Assembly (NCBI RefSeq): GCF_052119705.1
Contig: NZ_JBGQOP010000004.1
Location: 1-64,000 of the forward strand
DNA: 64,000 nt
Reading direction: 5' to 3'
Origin: Oceanimonas sp052119705
GTDB taxonomy: Bacteria > Pseudomonadota > Gammaproteobacteria > Enterobacterales > Aeromonadaceae
Position 1 is the first letter of the stretch, and the number at the start of each line of letters is the position of its first letter. Position numbers and translations under genes: made by a program. This document shows positions 16,409 through 25,022 of this stretch, in pieces. A model generated the notes under the pieces. The model had not been told where the DNA came from, searched no databases, and saw nothing but the letters and a program-made list of their open reading frames with translations.

Positions 16409-16567
16409 TCACTTTTTAGCAATCACCCACACAGCGTGCACTATGCCTGGGATGTAGCCCAGCAGAGTCAGAATAATATTAATCCAAAAGTGCTTGCCCA
16501 AGCCCACTTGTAGAAACACGCCAAGCGGCGGCAGTAAGATGGCAATAATAATCCGAATAATATCCAT
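16409..16567 (-). CDS. YqaE/Pmp3-family small membrane protein (52 aa)
   Basis: A 52-residue protein with two hydrophobic helices. The conserved family pattern is clear: an N-terminal helix with ILLPPLGVFLQVG, then WINIILTLLGYIPGIVHAVWVI. The family (UPF0057; Pmp3 in yeast, YqaE in E. coli) is linked to membrane potential and stress. AGGAG lies seven bases before the ATG at 16567. It is upstream of the DUF4112 gene with a 7-base gap. Confidence 0.92.
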   Translation of the reverse strand: MDIIRIIIAILLPPLGVFLQVGLGKHFWINIILTLLGYIPGIVHAVWVIAKK

Positions 16568-16704
16568 AACGCGCTCCTAGGGTGATTTCTCATTATTAGT
16601 ATCACTATCCGTAACACTATCCGCACCAGCATCCGTACCGCTATCAACAACAAGTATGCGAGTAATATTAGTTAAGATCCGCCATGATACACCGCCATTT
16701 TGGC

Positions 16705-16980
16705 TTAAGGCGCGCTCAGCTTCTGCTCGGCCTGCAAGCTCAGCGGAAATGGCTGCCAGCTTAAGCGGCCATTTTGCTCAAAGGTTTTTTCTCGCTCACA
16801 GATAAATGGCTGTTTGGCCATTTCGATAATGGAGCCTTTCGAGTAACGCTGATCCGCATAAAAGCAAGCGGGCTCTAAGTCTGAATTTAAATTCAGCTCT
16901 AACGCGGGCCGGCTATTAATGGTTTGTGCTGCCACCGCCGTGGAGGCGAGCAGTAAAAGTCCTATCGTCAGTCTCATCAT
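16705..16980 (-). CDS. Exported DUF1496 (YnjH-like) protein
   Basis: A 91-residue protein with a signal peptide (MMRLTIGLLLLASTAVA, then mature QTINS). The mature part has the DUF1496 pattern ACFYADQRYSKGSIIEM...FICER, with two Cys residues that probably form a disulfide in the periplasm. The function is unknown. The start at 16980 is supported by AGAGGAA seven bases upstream. In-frame codons upstream would put charged residues in front of the signal. It is divergent from cti with 72 bases between starts. Confidence 0.8.
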   Translation of the reverse strand: MMRLTIGLLLLASTAVAAQTINSRPALELNLNSDLEPACFYADQRYSKGSIIEMAKQPFICEREKTFEQNGRLSWQPFPLSLQAEQKLSAP

Positions 16981-17052
16981 GGCCAAGTTCCTCTTTATCT
17001 TCGGTGAACCCCATGTTATCACCCTATTAGAAACATAAGATAAGGCATAATA

Positions 17053-19410
17053 ATGAATTCTCTTTTATCACGATTAACGTTATTTGCCTGGCTTATGCTG
17101 AGCATGTGCTTGCTCCCCTCCACTTGGGCTCAGTCAAACGACGCCTTGCCCAATAGGATCGATTACACCCAAGATATAAAGCCCATTTTTGAACAAAAAT
17201 GCGTGGCCTGCCATGCCTGCTACGATGCTCCCTGCCAGCTAAAACTGACCAGTAATGAGGGCCTAGTGCGCGGTGCCAGCAAGATGCCGATGTACGACGG
17301 CGCGCGTACCAAAGACGCCATCCCTAGCCGCTTGCACTTTGATGCCTACGGTGAATCTGCGTGGCGCGAACGCGGCTTTTTTAGTGTGCTAGACGCGCCT
17401 AATGCCCAAGCCAGCTTGATGCAAAGCATGATGGCGTTAGGCCAAAGCCGCCTTTGGGCCGCCAATCAACGGCTGCCAGAAGAGCTCGATATCTCACCCA
17501 CCCGCAGCAATCAATGCAGCCAGCTCAATGAATTTGATGCCTTTGCCCGCCAACACCCGCAAGCGGGTATGCCCTTTGCGGCAAGCGGCCTCACGGCACC
17601 TGAATATCAATTAATACAAGAGTGGCTAAGCCAAGGCGCCCAAGTGCCTGAGCAAATCATGACCCTATCACCGACGCTAGAATGGGCACAAATCCGCTGG
17701 GAAAGCTGGCTCAACCGAGACGCACCTCGCCAACGGCTGGTGGCCCGCTATTTATATGAGCATTGGTTTTTAGCACATCTGTATTTCAGTGACTTGTCTG
17801 AACCCGACCAAGATACCTTCTTTGAAATCGTGCGCTCGCGCACACCTACCGGTCAGCCCATAGAAGTGATCCCCAGCACGCGCCCTACAGACTCACCCGA
17901 GGGTAAATTTTATTATCGCTTGCGCCCTTATATAGAGAGTCGGGTACATAAAACTCACATCACTTATGCGCTACATAGCGACAAAATGGCGCATCTTGAG
18001 CAACTGTTTTTTACCGCCGACTGGGTAGTCAAAACGCTGCCAGACTATAGAGTCGACTATGCAGCCAACCCGTTTTTTACCTATGCGGCTATTCCAGCCA
18101 AGACCCGCTATCAGTTTATGTTGGACGACGCCGAATACTTTGTGCGCACCTTTATTCGGGGCCCCGTATGTCGTGGGCAAATTGCCACCGATGTGATCCG
18201 CGACCAATTTTGGGTGAGTTTTCAAGCGCCCGAGCATGACTTGTTTGTTACCCAGCCGAGCCATCAAACTGAGGTGCGCGATTGGCTCACCCTGCCCGGC
18301 CTTAATTCTGATTTACTGAGCCTGGGACCAGACTGGATTTCGTACAGCAGCGGCAGAAATCGCTATTTAACCTATCGCCAGCAGGCCTATGCTAAGCACT
18401 ACCCCAAAGGGCCCAATCTTGAGCACATCTGGGACGGCGATGGCCACAATAGCCAAGCCTTACTCACAGTGTTTCGCCATCACGACAGCGCCAGTGTCAT
18501 TACAGGCTGGCAAGGCGACACGCCAAGCACCTTGTGGGTCATGGACTATCCATTACTTGAGCGCACTTATTACGCCTTAGTGGCCAACTTTAACGTCTAC
18601 GGCAGCGTGTCGCATCAGGCAAAAACACGGCTCTATTTTGACCTGATCCGCAACGGCTCCGAAGCCAACTTATTGCGCTTCTTACCGCCTGAGCAGCGTA
18701 ATTCGCTGCTGCATGCTTGGTATGACAACAGTGCCCGCATCAAGCTGTTTACCAGCTATGCCGACGTAGATGAAACCACGCCCAGCCAAATACATACCGA
18801 TGCTAAACAGCCCTTGGTTGACTTTAGCCAACAGGTATTCAATCAACTGGCCGCCGTAACAGGCCCTGCAGACACCCTTAATCGCTGTCGAGTCGGCAAC
18901 TGTGGCCCTGAGCATACCGAGCTGCAATTGGATACAGCTCAAGAGCGCCTCGAGGATCAACTGCGCCGCCTAACGGGCTTTCCGGCGCGCTTATTGCCCG
19001 TTATTAAATGGCTGCCCGAAGTCACCTTGCTGCGCATTGAAGGTGAAGACCCACTGCAGCGTCAGGTATACAGCCTGATCCACAATCGGGATCACAGCAA
19101 CGTGGCCTTTATATTGGGCGAAAACGCACGGCTGCGCCCCAACAACGACACCCTGACCGTATTACCTGGCATAGTGAGTAGCTACCCAAATTTTATTTTT
19201 AACGTCAAACAAACCGAGTTAGCGGACTTTATTAGCGCCCTCACCTCGATGACAGACGCCACACAAATACACGGCGTGGCGGATCGCTATGGTATTCGCC
19301 GCACCCATCCAGATTTTTGGTTTTACTTTAACGATATGCACAGCTACCTACAGGAAACCCATCCCATAGAAGCCGGCCTGTTGGATATGAACCGTTATCA
19401 AAACCTCTAA
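17053..19410 (+). CDS. cti: Cis/trans fatty acid isomerase with haem c motif (Cti)
   Basis: A 785-residue periplasmic enzyme that isomerises cis- to trans-unsaturated acyl chains in membrane phospholipids, stiffening the membrane under solvent, heat or osmotic stress. The signal peptide ends near TWA-26. A cytochrome c-type motif CVACH is at 50-54, followed by HACYDAPCQLKL, as in Pseudomonas and Vibrio Cti. Further family motifs are SRLHFDAYGESAWRERGFFS and the C-terminal RTHPDFWFYFNDMH. It stands alone between a divergent DUF1496 gene and a bidirectional terminator. Confidence 0.93.
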   Translation: MNSLLSRLTLFAWLMLSMCLLPSTWAQSNDALPNRIDYTQDIKPIFEQKCVACHACYDAPCQLKLTSNEGLVRGASKMPMYDGARTKDAIPSRLHFDAYGESAWRERGFFSVLDAPNAQASLMQSMMALGQSRLWAANQRLPEELDISPTRSNQCSQLNEFDAFARQHPQAGMPFAASGLTAPEYQLIQEWLSQGAQVPEQIMTLSPTLEWAQIRWESWLNRDAPRQRLVARYLYEHWFLAHLYFSDLSEPDQDTFFEIVRSRTPTGQPIEVIPSTRPTDSPEGKFYYRLRPYIESRVHKTHITYALHSDKMAHLEQLFFTADWVVKTLPDYRVDYAANPFFTYAAIPAKTRYQFMLDDAEYFVRTFIRGPVCRGQIATDVIRDQFWVSFQAPEHDLFVTQPSHQTEVRDWLTLPGLNSDLLSLGPDWISYSSGRNRYLTYRQQAYAKHYPKGPNLEHIWDGDGHNSQALLTVFRHHDSASVITGWQGDTPSTLWVMDYPLLERTYYALVANFNVYGSVSHQAKTRLYFDLIRNGSEANLLRFLPPEQRNSLLHAWYDNSARIKLFTSYADVDETTPSQIHTDAKQPLVDFSQQVFNQLAAVTGPADTLNRCRVGNCGPEHTELQLDTAQERLEDQLRRLTGFPARLLPVIKWLPEVTLLRIEGEDPLQRQVYSLIHNRDHSNVAFILGENARLRPNNDTLTVLPGIVSSYPNFIFNVKQTELADFISALTSMTDATQIHGVADRYGIRRTHPDFWFYFNDMHSYLQETHPIEAGLLDMNRYQNL

Positions 19411-19484
19411 TCAATGCAGATAAGCGCTTTTATTTCAAGCGGCTATAGCCGAGCTTTTGCCACTCACGCCGAACGCGGTAAATA

Positions 19485-19520
19485 AAAAAATGCCAGTCAG
19501 CTTAACTGACTGGCATTTTT
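19485..19520. terminator. Bidirectional terminator between cti and dadA-like gene
   Basis: AAAAATGCCAGTCAG and CTGACTGGCATTTTT form a perfect stem with a short loop, with A-run and T-run on both sides. It serves the converging genes. Confidence 0.92.
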
Positions 19521-19556
19521 ATAGGCTAGAAGCACCTTTTTCGTTAGGTAAACGTG

Positions 19557-20810
19557 CTAACTCACTGCCACCGTGGAGTAACCGCGATTTTCATCACGTG
19601 CTGCAGCCATTACGTTAGCCACCGCATCGGCGGTAGCACCGCTTAATGTCCAGCCTAAGTGCCCGTGACCGGTATTGTAAAACACTTGGCGGTGAGCGCC
19701 TCGGCCTACTTTAGGCATCATATTCGGCAACATAGGTCGCAAGCCTGCCCAGGCCACCGCACTTTCGGTAGACACATCGGGGAAGTGTCGATTACACCAC
19801 TTAACCAGTGGCTCAATGCGATCATGGCGAATATCACGATTATACCCGTTGAACTCGGCGGTGCCGGCGATACGGAAACGATCGGGCCCTAAACGACTGG
19901 TTACAATTTTCGTTTCATCATCCAGTAAAGAAATGAGCGGTGCGCTGTCTTGGCTTATCTGGTCACGCAAATTAACCGTAATGGAGTAGCCTTTTACGGG
20001 GTAGATATTAACGCGGTCGCCCAGCTTTTTCGCTAGTTCACGACTGCCCACACCCGCACACACCACCACAGCATCAAAGTGCGTTGAATTACCTTTATCG
20101 TCAGTCACACGCACACCCTTGCCTTCGATGCTCACATCTTTAAGCTCAGTTTCCATGCAAAAGGTCACGCCGGCTTTACGAATCGCTTCAGCCAAACCAA
20201 AGGTAAAGTTATGAATATCACCTGTGCTGTCGCTTGGCGTCCAAAAGCCCCCCACAAAGTCACCGTGCAGGCGAGGCTCTTTCAGTTTAATTTCGGCTGG
20301 GCTCAGGGCATGGCGCTCTAATCCGCCTTGCTTTAACAGCTTGGTTACTTCGCAGGCGTGTTTAAAGTCTTTTTGGTTGCTATAGAAATGCATAATGCCG
20401 CAATCAGAGCGGTCAAATTCCACGCCCCACTTTTGGCCTAATTCCACTAAGTGGCGACGCGCCTCAATAGCAAGGCGGGTGGTTTCAATGGTATTACGTT
20501 CGTAATCGGGGATATGGCGCATAAATTCGAGCATCCAGCTCAACTTATGCCAGCTTGGTTTTGGGTTAACCAGTAAGGGCGCGTCCGCTTGCAGCATCCA
20601 TTTCACGCCTTTTAATACCGTGGCCCAAGTATTCCACACCTCAGCATTAGAAGCAGAAAGCTGCCCTCCATTGGCGAAACTGGTTTCCATGGCCGCATAA
20701 CGTTGGCGGTCGAACACGGTCACTTCAAAACCCTGTTCAATTAACTTAGCGGCTGTGGTAATGCCGGTGATACCGGCACCTAAGACGGCTACTTTTTTCA
20801 TCTCTGACAT
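19557..20810 (-). CDS. dadA: D-amino acid dehydrogenase (DadA-type FAD oxidoreductase)
   Basis: A 417-residue DAO-superfamily flavoprotein. The Rossmann FAD motif VAVLGAGITGITTA is at about 7-20, ETSFANGGQLSASNAEVWN is the DadA-type substrate/FAD region, and the C-terminal NTGHGHLGWTLSGATA closes the FAD site. The family deaminates D-amino acids (D-alanine best known) and feeds electrons to the respiratory chain at the inner membrane. A tandem glycine riboswitch lies in its 5' leader, which suggests glycine responsiveness, so glycine or glycine-derived turnover may be part of the role. Two in-frame ATGs, at 20810 and 20801, are both plausible. Confidence 0.9.
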   Translation of the reverse strand: MSEMKKVAVLGAGITGITTAAKLIEQGFEVTVFDRQRYAAMETSFANGGQLSASNAEVWNTWATVLKGVKWMLQADAPLLVNPKPSWHKLSWMLEFMRHIPDYERNTIETTRLAIEARRHLVELGQKWGVEFDRSDCGIMHFYSNQKDFKHACEVTKLLKQGGLERHALSPAEIKLKEPRLHGDFVGGFWTPSDSTGDIHNFTFGLAEAIRKAGVTFCMETELKDVSIEGKGVRVTDDKGNSTHFDAVVVCAGVGSRELAKKLGDRVNIYPVKGYSITVNLRDQISQDSAPLISLLDDETKIVTSRLGPDRFRIAGTAEFNGYNRDIRHDRIEPLVKWCNRHFPDVSTESAVAWAGLRPMLPNMMPKVGRGAHRQVFYNTGHGHLGWTLSGATADAVANVMAAARDENRGYSTVAVS

Positions 20811-20859
20811 AATAGTGCACTCTATTTTTGCAGGCGTAATGCGTTCGCGTTAATCACCT

Positions 20860-21078
20860 GACGTCCCCATCCGTATTGGAGCCTGAGAGATTCACCACAT
20901 CTATCACCAGATAGAAGGGCTTGCTCCTTCGGCGGGTCTAACAGTGCACAGACCACTCTTCGGATTTGTCTACAGCCACCGGTCCTTTTGCCTGAGAGTT
21001 TACGGGGTCGTTGCTCCTTCGGCGGCGCTAAGTCTAGCTAATCACAACTAGCAAGTAACTTCAGCGCTCTCTCCCGGC
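20860..21078 (-). promoter_or_regulatory. Tandem glycine riboswitch upstream of dadA-like gene
   Basis: Read on the minus strand, aptamer 1 runs from CGGGAGAGAGCGCTGAAG through GCCGCCGAAGGAGCAA to AACTCTCAGGCAAAAGGACC (about 21078-20981). Aptamer 2 follows with CCGAAGAGTGG, a variable stem, GCCGAAGGAGCAAGCCC and GAATCTCTCAGGCTCC (about 20975-20875). These are the conserved gcvT-type elements. The leader then continues about 50 bases to the dadA start. In the known class, glycine binding usually turns expression on. Confidence 0.93.
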
Positions 21079-21190
21079 TGGCTTGATCGACCTACAGATT
21101 AGTTACAAACAGATAACACTTCAACCAAATCCTGTGAGTAAAAAGCGGCAAAGGCTGGACTTGTGCTATCGGTCTCCTTTTGTGGTGTAG

Positions 21191-21460
21191 AAAGAGGTAG
21201 CAGGATTATCTACGCTAACGCGCTTAAAGATATGACACTCACCATTTCAGCCCACTGCGAACATTCACTGGACATTCGGTTAGGCTAAAAAATTCGTCAC
21301 GGCGAGGCAAGCTCGACCCATGCACGCTCGGCAAATACCGTCGACCGCCGATGTATGGCGGAAGTGTCAACATTGCAGGAGCCTTTGTTGACCCATGGCA
21401 TTAGACAGTTGGCTACGATAATTCCTACTACCTCTCTCAAGATTTGAGCGTCGCCTGTTA
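21191..21460. repeat. MITE-like element, copy 1 (long form)
   Basis: Imperfect terminal inverted repeats (AAAGAGGTAGCAGGATTATC at left; GATAATTCCTACTACCTCT at right) enclose about 200 bases with internal palindromes (CGCCGATGTATGGCG) and no ORF. A conserved tail TTTGAGCGTCGCCTGT follows. The interior is clearly homologous to the copy at 59.7 kb. It lies just upstream of the riboswitch promoter region. Confidence 0.8.
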
Positions 21461-21480
21461 GTCCACTGGTGAATAGGTGC

Positions 21481-21618
21481 AAAGAGATAGCAAAATTATC
21501 TACGCCAACTCGCTTAAACCGCATCCATGCGGCGCTCGTCAAATGCCGTCCCTGGCATTTGACGGTTGGCTACGATAATGTCCTGCTACCTCTTTCAATA
21601 TTTGGGAGTCGTCTGTTC
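21481..21618. repeat. MITE-like element, copy 2 (short form)
   Basis: The same termini as copy 1 (AAAGAGATAGCAAAATTATC at left; CTACGATAATGTCCTGCTAC at right) with a much shorter interior holding two palindromes (GCATCCATGC and AATGCCGTCCCTGGCATT). The tail TTTGGGAGTCGTCTGTTCG matches copy 1. The two elements lie head to tail, 20 bases apart. Confidence 0.8.
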
Positions 21619-21654
21619 GCTGACGCCTTACTCTTCCCCCAACACATTTTAAGC

Positions 21655-21680
21655 ATAAAAAAGGGCGCCTAGGCGCCCTT
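21655..21680 (-). terminator. Intrinsic terminator after guaA
   Basis: The perfect palindrome AAGGGCGCCTAGGCGCCCTT is followed on the minus strand by TTTTTTAT, 40 bases past the guaA stop. Confidence 0.88.
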
Positions 21681-21720
21681 CTGTTTTGTGGTCAGCAAAC
21701 GCCCTATTCAGGCAGCTGGC

Positions 21721-23295
21721 TTATTCCCACTCAATGGTCGCTGGTGGCTTACCAGAGATGTCATACACCACGCGTGAAATGCCATCTACTTCATTAATGA
21801 TCCTGTTAGATACATGGCCTAAGAAGTCATAAGGCAGATGCGCCCAATGGGCAGTCATAAAGTCGATGGTTTCTACGGCGCGCAACGACACTACCCAGTC
21901 GTACTTACGGGCATCGCCCATAACGCCGACCGAGCGCACTGGCAAGAACACGGTGAAGGCCTGGCTCACCTTGTTATACAAGTCGTGCTTATGCAGCTCT
22001 TCAATGAAGATGGCATCGGCACGGCGTAACAGGTCGCAGTATTCTTTCTTCACTTCGCCCAATACCCGCACACCTAGGCCTGGGCCTGGGAACGGATGGC
22101 GATACAGCATGTCGTATGGCAGGCCAAGTTCTAGGCCGATGCGACGCACTTCATCTTTGAACAGCTCTTTGAGCGGCTCAACCAAGCCCATCTTCATGTC
22201 GGCAGGTAACCCGCCCACGTTGTGGTGAGACTTGATCACGTGCGCCTTACCGCCGGCACCTGCAGACTCAATAATGTCTGGGTAGATGGTGCCTTGCGCC
22301 AACCACTTCACGTCTTCAATTTTGCCGGCGTATTCGTCGAACACTTCGATAAACACGCGACCAATGATCTTACGCTTGGCTTCTGGCTCGGCTTCACCGG
22401 CCAGAGCAGACAAGAACCTGTCTTCTGCGGGTACATGAATAATATTGAGACCAAAATGATCACCAAACATATCCATAACTTGGGTGGCTTCGTTTAAGCG
22501 CAATAAGCCGTTATCCACGAACACACAGGTCAATTGTGGACCAATGGCGCGGTGTAACAGCATAGCGGTAACAGATGAATCCACACCACCCGACAGACCT
22601 AAGATAACCTTGTCGCTGCCTACTTGCTCACGCAAGCGTGCCACGGCGTCGTCGATAATGGTGGACGGCGTCCACAGTGCTTCACAGCCACAGATATCGT
22701 GAATGAACTGCTCCAGCATACGCGCGCCTTGGCGAGTATGGGTCACTTCTGGGTGAAACTGTACGCCGTAGAACTTGCGCTTTTCATCGGCCATAGCGGC
22801 GAATGGGCAGCTGCTCGTTTGCGCCACTTTCTCAAAGCCTGCTGGCAAGCTCACCACTTTATCGCCATGGCTCATCCACACATCGAGTAACGGCTGACCG
22901 TTAGCGTCGATGGCGTCTTCAATATTGGCCAACAAAGCACAGTCGGCTACGCGTTGTACTTGGGCGTAACCAAACTCACGCTCAGTTGAACCGGCTACAG
23001 AGCCGCCTAACTGCTCGGCCATGGTTTGCATGCCGTAACAAATGCCGAATACCGGCACGCCGGCTTCAAACACATATTGCGGTGCGCGTGGGCTGTTAGC
23101 TTCGGTAACGGACTCAGGCCCCCCAGACAAGATAATGCCGTTTGGTTTAAAGTCGCGGATTTTGGCGTCGGTTACGTCCCATGGCCACAACTCACAATAC
23201 ACGCCCAACTCCCGAACGCGACGGGCAATCAGTTGCGTATATTGCGAGCCGAAATCCAAGATCAGGATCCGGTTATCATGAATATTTTTGATCAT
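21721..23295 (-). CDS. guaA: GMP synthase (glutamine-hydrolysing)
   Basis: A 524-residue two-domain enzyme converting XMP to GMP. The class I glutamine amidotransferase (about 1-200) has the catalytic Cys in GICYGMQTMAEQ and the His/Glu in FHPEVTHT. The ATP-pyrophosphatase domain has the P-loop GLSGGVDSSVTA, and the C-terminal dimerisation domain ends PPATIEWE. ATG 23295 (MIKNIHDNRIL) gives the E. coli length (525) and has AGGAA five bases upstream; ATG 23310 is the alternative. It is the second gene of guaBA, but a hairpin-T terminator stands between the two. Confidence 0.97.
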   Translation of the reverse strand: MIKNIHDNRILILDFGSQYTQLIARRVRELGVYCELWPWDVTDAKIRDFKPNGIILSGGPESVTEANSPRAPQYVFEAGVPVFGICYGMQTMAEQLGGSVAGSTEREFGYAQVQRVADCALLANIEDAIDANGQPLLDVWMSHGDKVVSLPAGFEKVAQTSSCPFAAMADEKRKFYGVQFHPEVTHTRQGARMLEQFIHDICGCEALWTPSTIIDDAVARLREQVGSDKVILGLSGGVDSSVTAMLLHRAIGPQLTCVFVDNGLLRLNEATQVMDMFGDHFGLNIIHVPAEDRFLSALAGEAEPEAKRKIIGRVFIEVFDEYAGKIEDVKWLAQGTIYPDIIESAGAGGKAHVIKSHHNVGGLPADMKMGLVEPLKELFKDEVRRIGLELGLPYDMLYRHPFPGPGLGVRVLGEVKKEYCDLLRRADAIFIEELHKHDLYNKVSQAFTVFLPVRSVGVMGDARKYDWVVSLRAVETIDFMTAHWAHLPYDFLGHVSNRIINEVDGISRVVYDISGKPPATIEWE

Positions 23296-23360
23296 CGTCT
23301 TCCTACTCATTACTTCATAGTCATTACAGAGACCGCCTGTGGGGGGGCAAACGGCCAGAG

Positions 23361-23385
23361 AAAAACGGGGGTTATCGGCCCCCGT
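23361..23385 (-). terminator. Terminator-like hairpin between guaB and guaA
   Basis: On the minus strand ACGGGGG and CCCCCGT pair around a 7-base loop and are directly followed by TTTT. It sits just after the guaB stop, so some transcripts should end before guaA. No separate guaA promoter can be proven by eye in the about 80-base gap. Confidence 0.8.
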
Positions 23386-23400
23386 CTACTGCTTTTAAGA

Positions 23401-24864
23401 TCAACCCAAACGGTAGTTAGGGGCTTCTTTGGTGATGGTCACATCATGCACGTGCGATTCTTGAATGCCGGCGCCGGATATCTTAACAAATTCTGCTTTG
23501 GTGCGCAGACAATCTATGGTGGCACTGCCGGTTAATCCCATGGCACTGCGCAGGCCGCCCATTTGCTGATGAATAACTTCCTTCAGCTTGCCTTTGTAAG
23601 GCACTCGGCCTTCGATGCCTTCCGGTACTAATTTGTCGGCGGCATTGTCGGTCTGAAAATAGCGGTCGCTGGAGCCTTTGCTCATGGCGCCTAAGGATCC
23701 CATACCTCGGTAAGACTTAAAAGAGCGACCTTGGAATAATTCAATTTCGCCAGGTGACTCTTCGGTGCCCGCAAACATGGAGCCCATCATCACGCAGTGC
23801 GCGCCTGCCGCCAAAGCCTTGGCGATATCACCAGAAAAACGAATGCCGCCATCGGCAATCACAGGAACATCCAAGTGCTTAAGCGCTTCTACCGCATTGG
23901 CTACCGCACTAATCTGTGGCACCCCACAACCGGTCACAATACGGGTGGTACAAATGGAGCCAGGGCCGATACCCACTTTAACGGCACTGGCGCCCGCTTC
24001 GGCTAATGCCAAGGCTCCGGCTCCCGTTGCCACGTTACCGCCGACAATGGCCAAATCGGGGAAAGCACGGCGCGTTTCACGAATGCGCTCGAGTACGCCT
24101 TCGGAATGACCGTGAGAGGAGTCGATTAACAGTACGTCTAAACCGGCTTCAACCAGCGCCTTAATGCGCTCTTCGTTACCCGGAGCGGCACCCACGGCGG
24201 CACCTACGCGCAAGCGACCTTGAGCATCTTTACAGGCGTTAGGTTTGCTTTCGGCTTTTTGGAAGTCTTTGGCGCTGATCATGCCAGTCAGTTGACCGTT
24301 TTCGCCAATCACCAGCACTTTTTCGATGCGGTGTTGTTGCATCAAAGATTCAACTTGGTCACGAGAGGCGCCGGCTTTTACGGTCACTAAGCGGGACTTT
24401 TCGGTCATCACTTCATCGACGCGCTTGCTCATGTCTTGCACGAAGCGTATGTCACGGCCAGTGATAATACCTACTAAATCACCTTGGGATGTCACGACTG
24501 GGTAACCGGCAAAGCCATTGATCAGGGTTTGCTCGCGCACATCACCTATGGTCATTTCTGGGCGCACGGTAATGGGGTCTGACACCACGCCGCTTTCGAA
24601 TTTTTTCACCTTGCGCACTTGGCCCGCTTGGGCTTCGATGGACATATTCTTGTGAATAAAACCGATACCGCCTTCTTGCGCCAAAGCAATCGCGAGATCG
24701 GCTTCGGTTATGGTGTCCATGGCAGCAGAAACAATAGGAATGTTGAGCGTAATGTCTTTTGTAAGGCGAGTTTTGAGGTCAGCAGTGTTGGGCAGTACGG
24801 TAGAATGGGCAGGAACTAACAGCACATCATCGAAGGTTAAGGCGTCTTGAATTATTCTTAGCAT
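23401..24864 (-). CDS. guaB: IMP dehydrogenase
   Basis: A 487-residue NAD-dependent enzyme oxidising IMP to XMP, the committed step of GMP synthesis. The TIM barrel is interrupted by two CBS domains (about 93-210). The catalytic Cys is in GIGPGSICTTRIVTG. Flap and mobile loop motifs YRGMGSLGAM and EGRVPYKG are present, and the protein ends with TKEAPNYRLG. The ORF is open upstream, but the E. coli start (MLRIAKEALTFDDVL) aligns with ATG 24864; ATG 24879 is the alternative. Neither has a strong ribosome-binding site. It is divergent from xseA, as in E. coli. Confidence 0.97.
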   Translation of the reverse strand: MLRIIQDALTFDDVLLVPAHSTVLPNTADLKTRLTKDITLNIPIVSAAMDTITEADLAIALAQEGGIGFIHKNMSIEAQAGQVRKVKKFESGVVSDPITVRPEMTIGDVREQTLINGFAGYPVVTSQGDLVGIITGRDIRFVQDMSKRVDEVMTEKSRLVTVKAGASRDQVESLMQQHRIEKVLVIGENGQLTGMISAKDFQKAESKPNACKDAQGRLRVGAAVGAAPGNEERIKALVEAGLDVLLIDSSHGHSEGVLERIRETRRAFPDLAIVGGNVATGAGALALAEAGASAVKVGIGPGSICTTRIVTGCGVPQISAVANAVEALKHLDVPVIADGGIRFSGDIAKALAAGAHCVMMGSMFAGTEESPGEIELFQGRSFKSYRGMGSLGAMSKGSSDRYFQTDNAADKLVPEGIEGRVPYKGKLKEVIHQQMGGLRSAMGLTGSATIDCLRTKAEFVKISGAGIQESHVHDVTITKEAPNYRLG

Positions 24865-25022
24865 CGCAATATTCACCATATTTGGGGGGTAAAAATATTG
24901 CAGTAGAATTTTAGGCATGTCGGCCTTGTCGGTAAAGCTATTTTTGTTATTTTTGCCAATAAAGCGCAAAATAGCCGTTAACAGGGCTTACTTTCACCTG
25001 AAGATTCTCTTACGAGGCCATT

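Noticed and set aside
16468..16653. 61-aa minus-strand frame overlapping the YqaE-like gene
   Set aside because: It is another frame of the same stretch. The 52-aa frame has the ribosome-binding site and the Pmp3 family pattern.
21297..21672. Open frames in the repeat region between the riboswitch and guaA
   Set aside because: They lie inside the MITE-like elements and change with the palindromes; no start signals.
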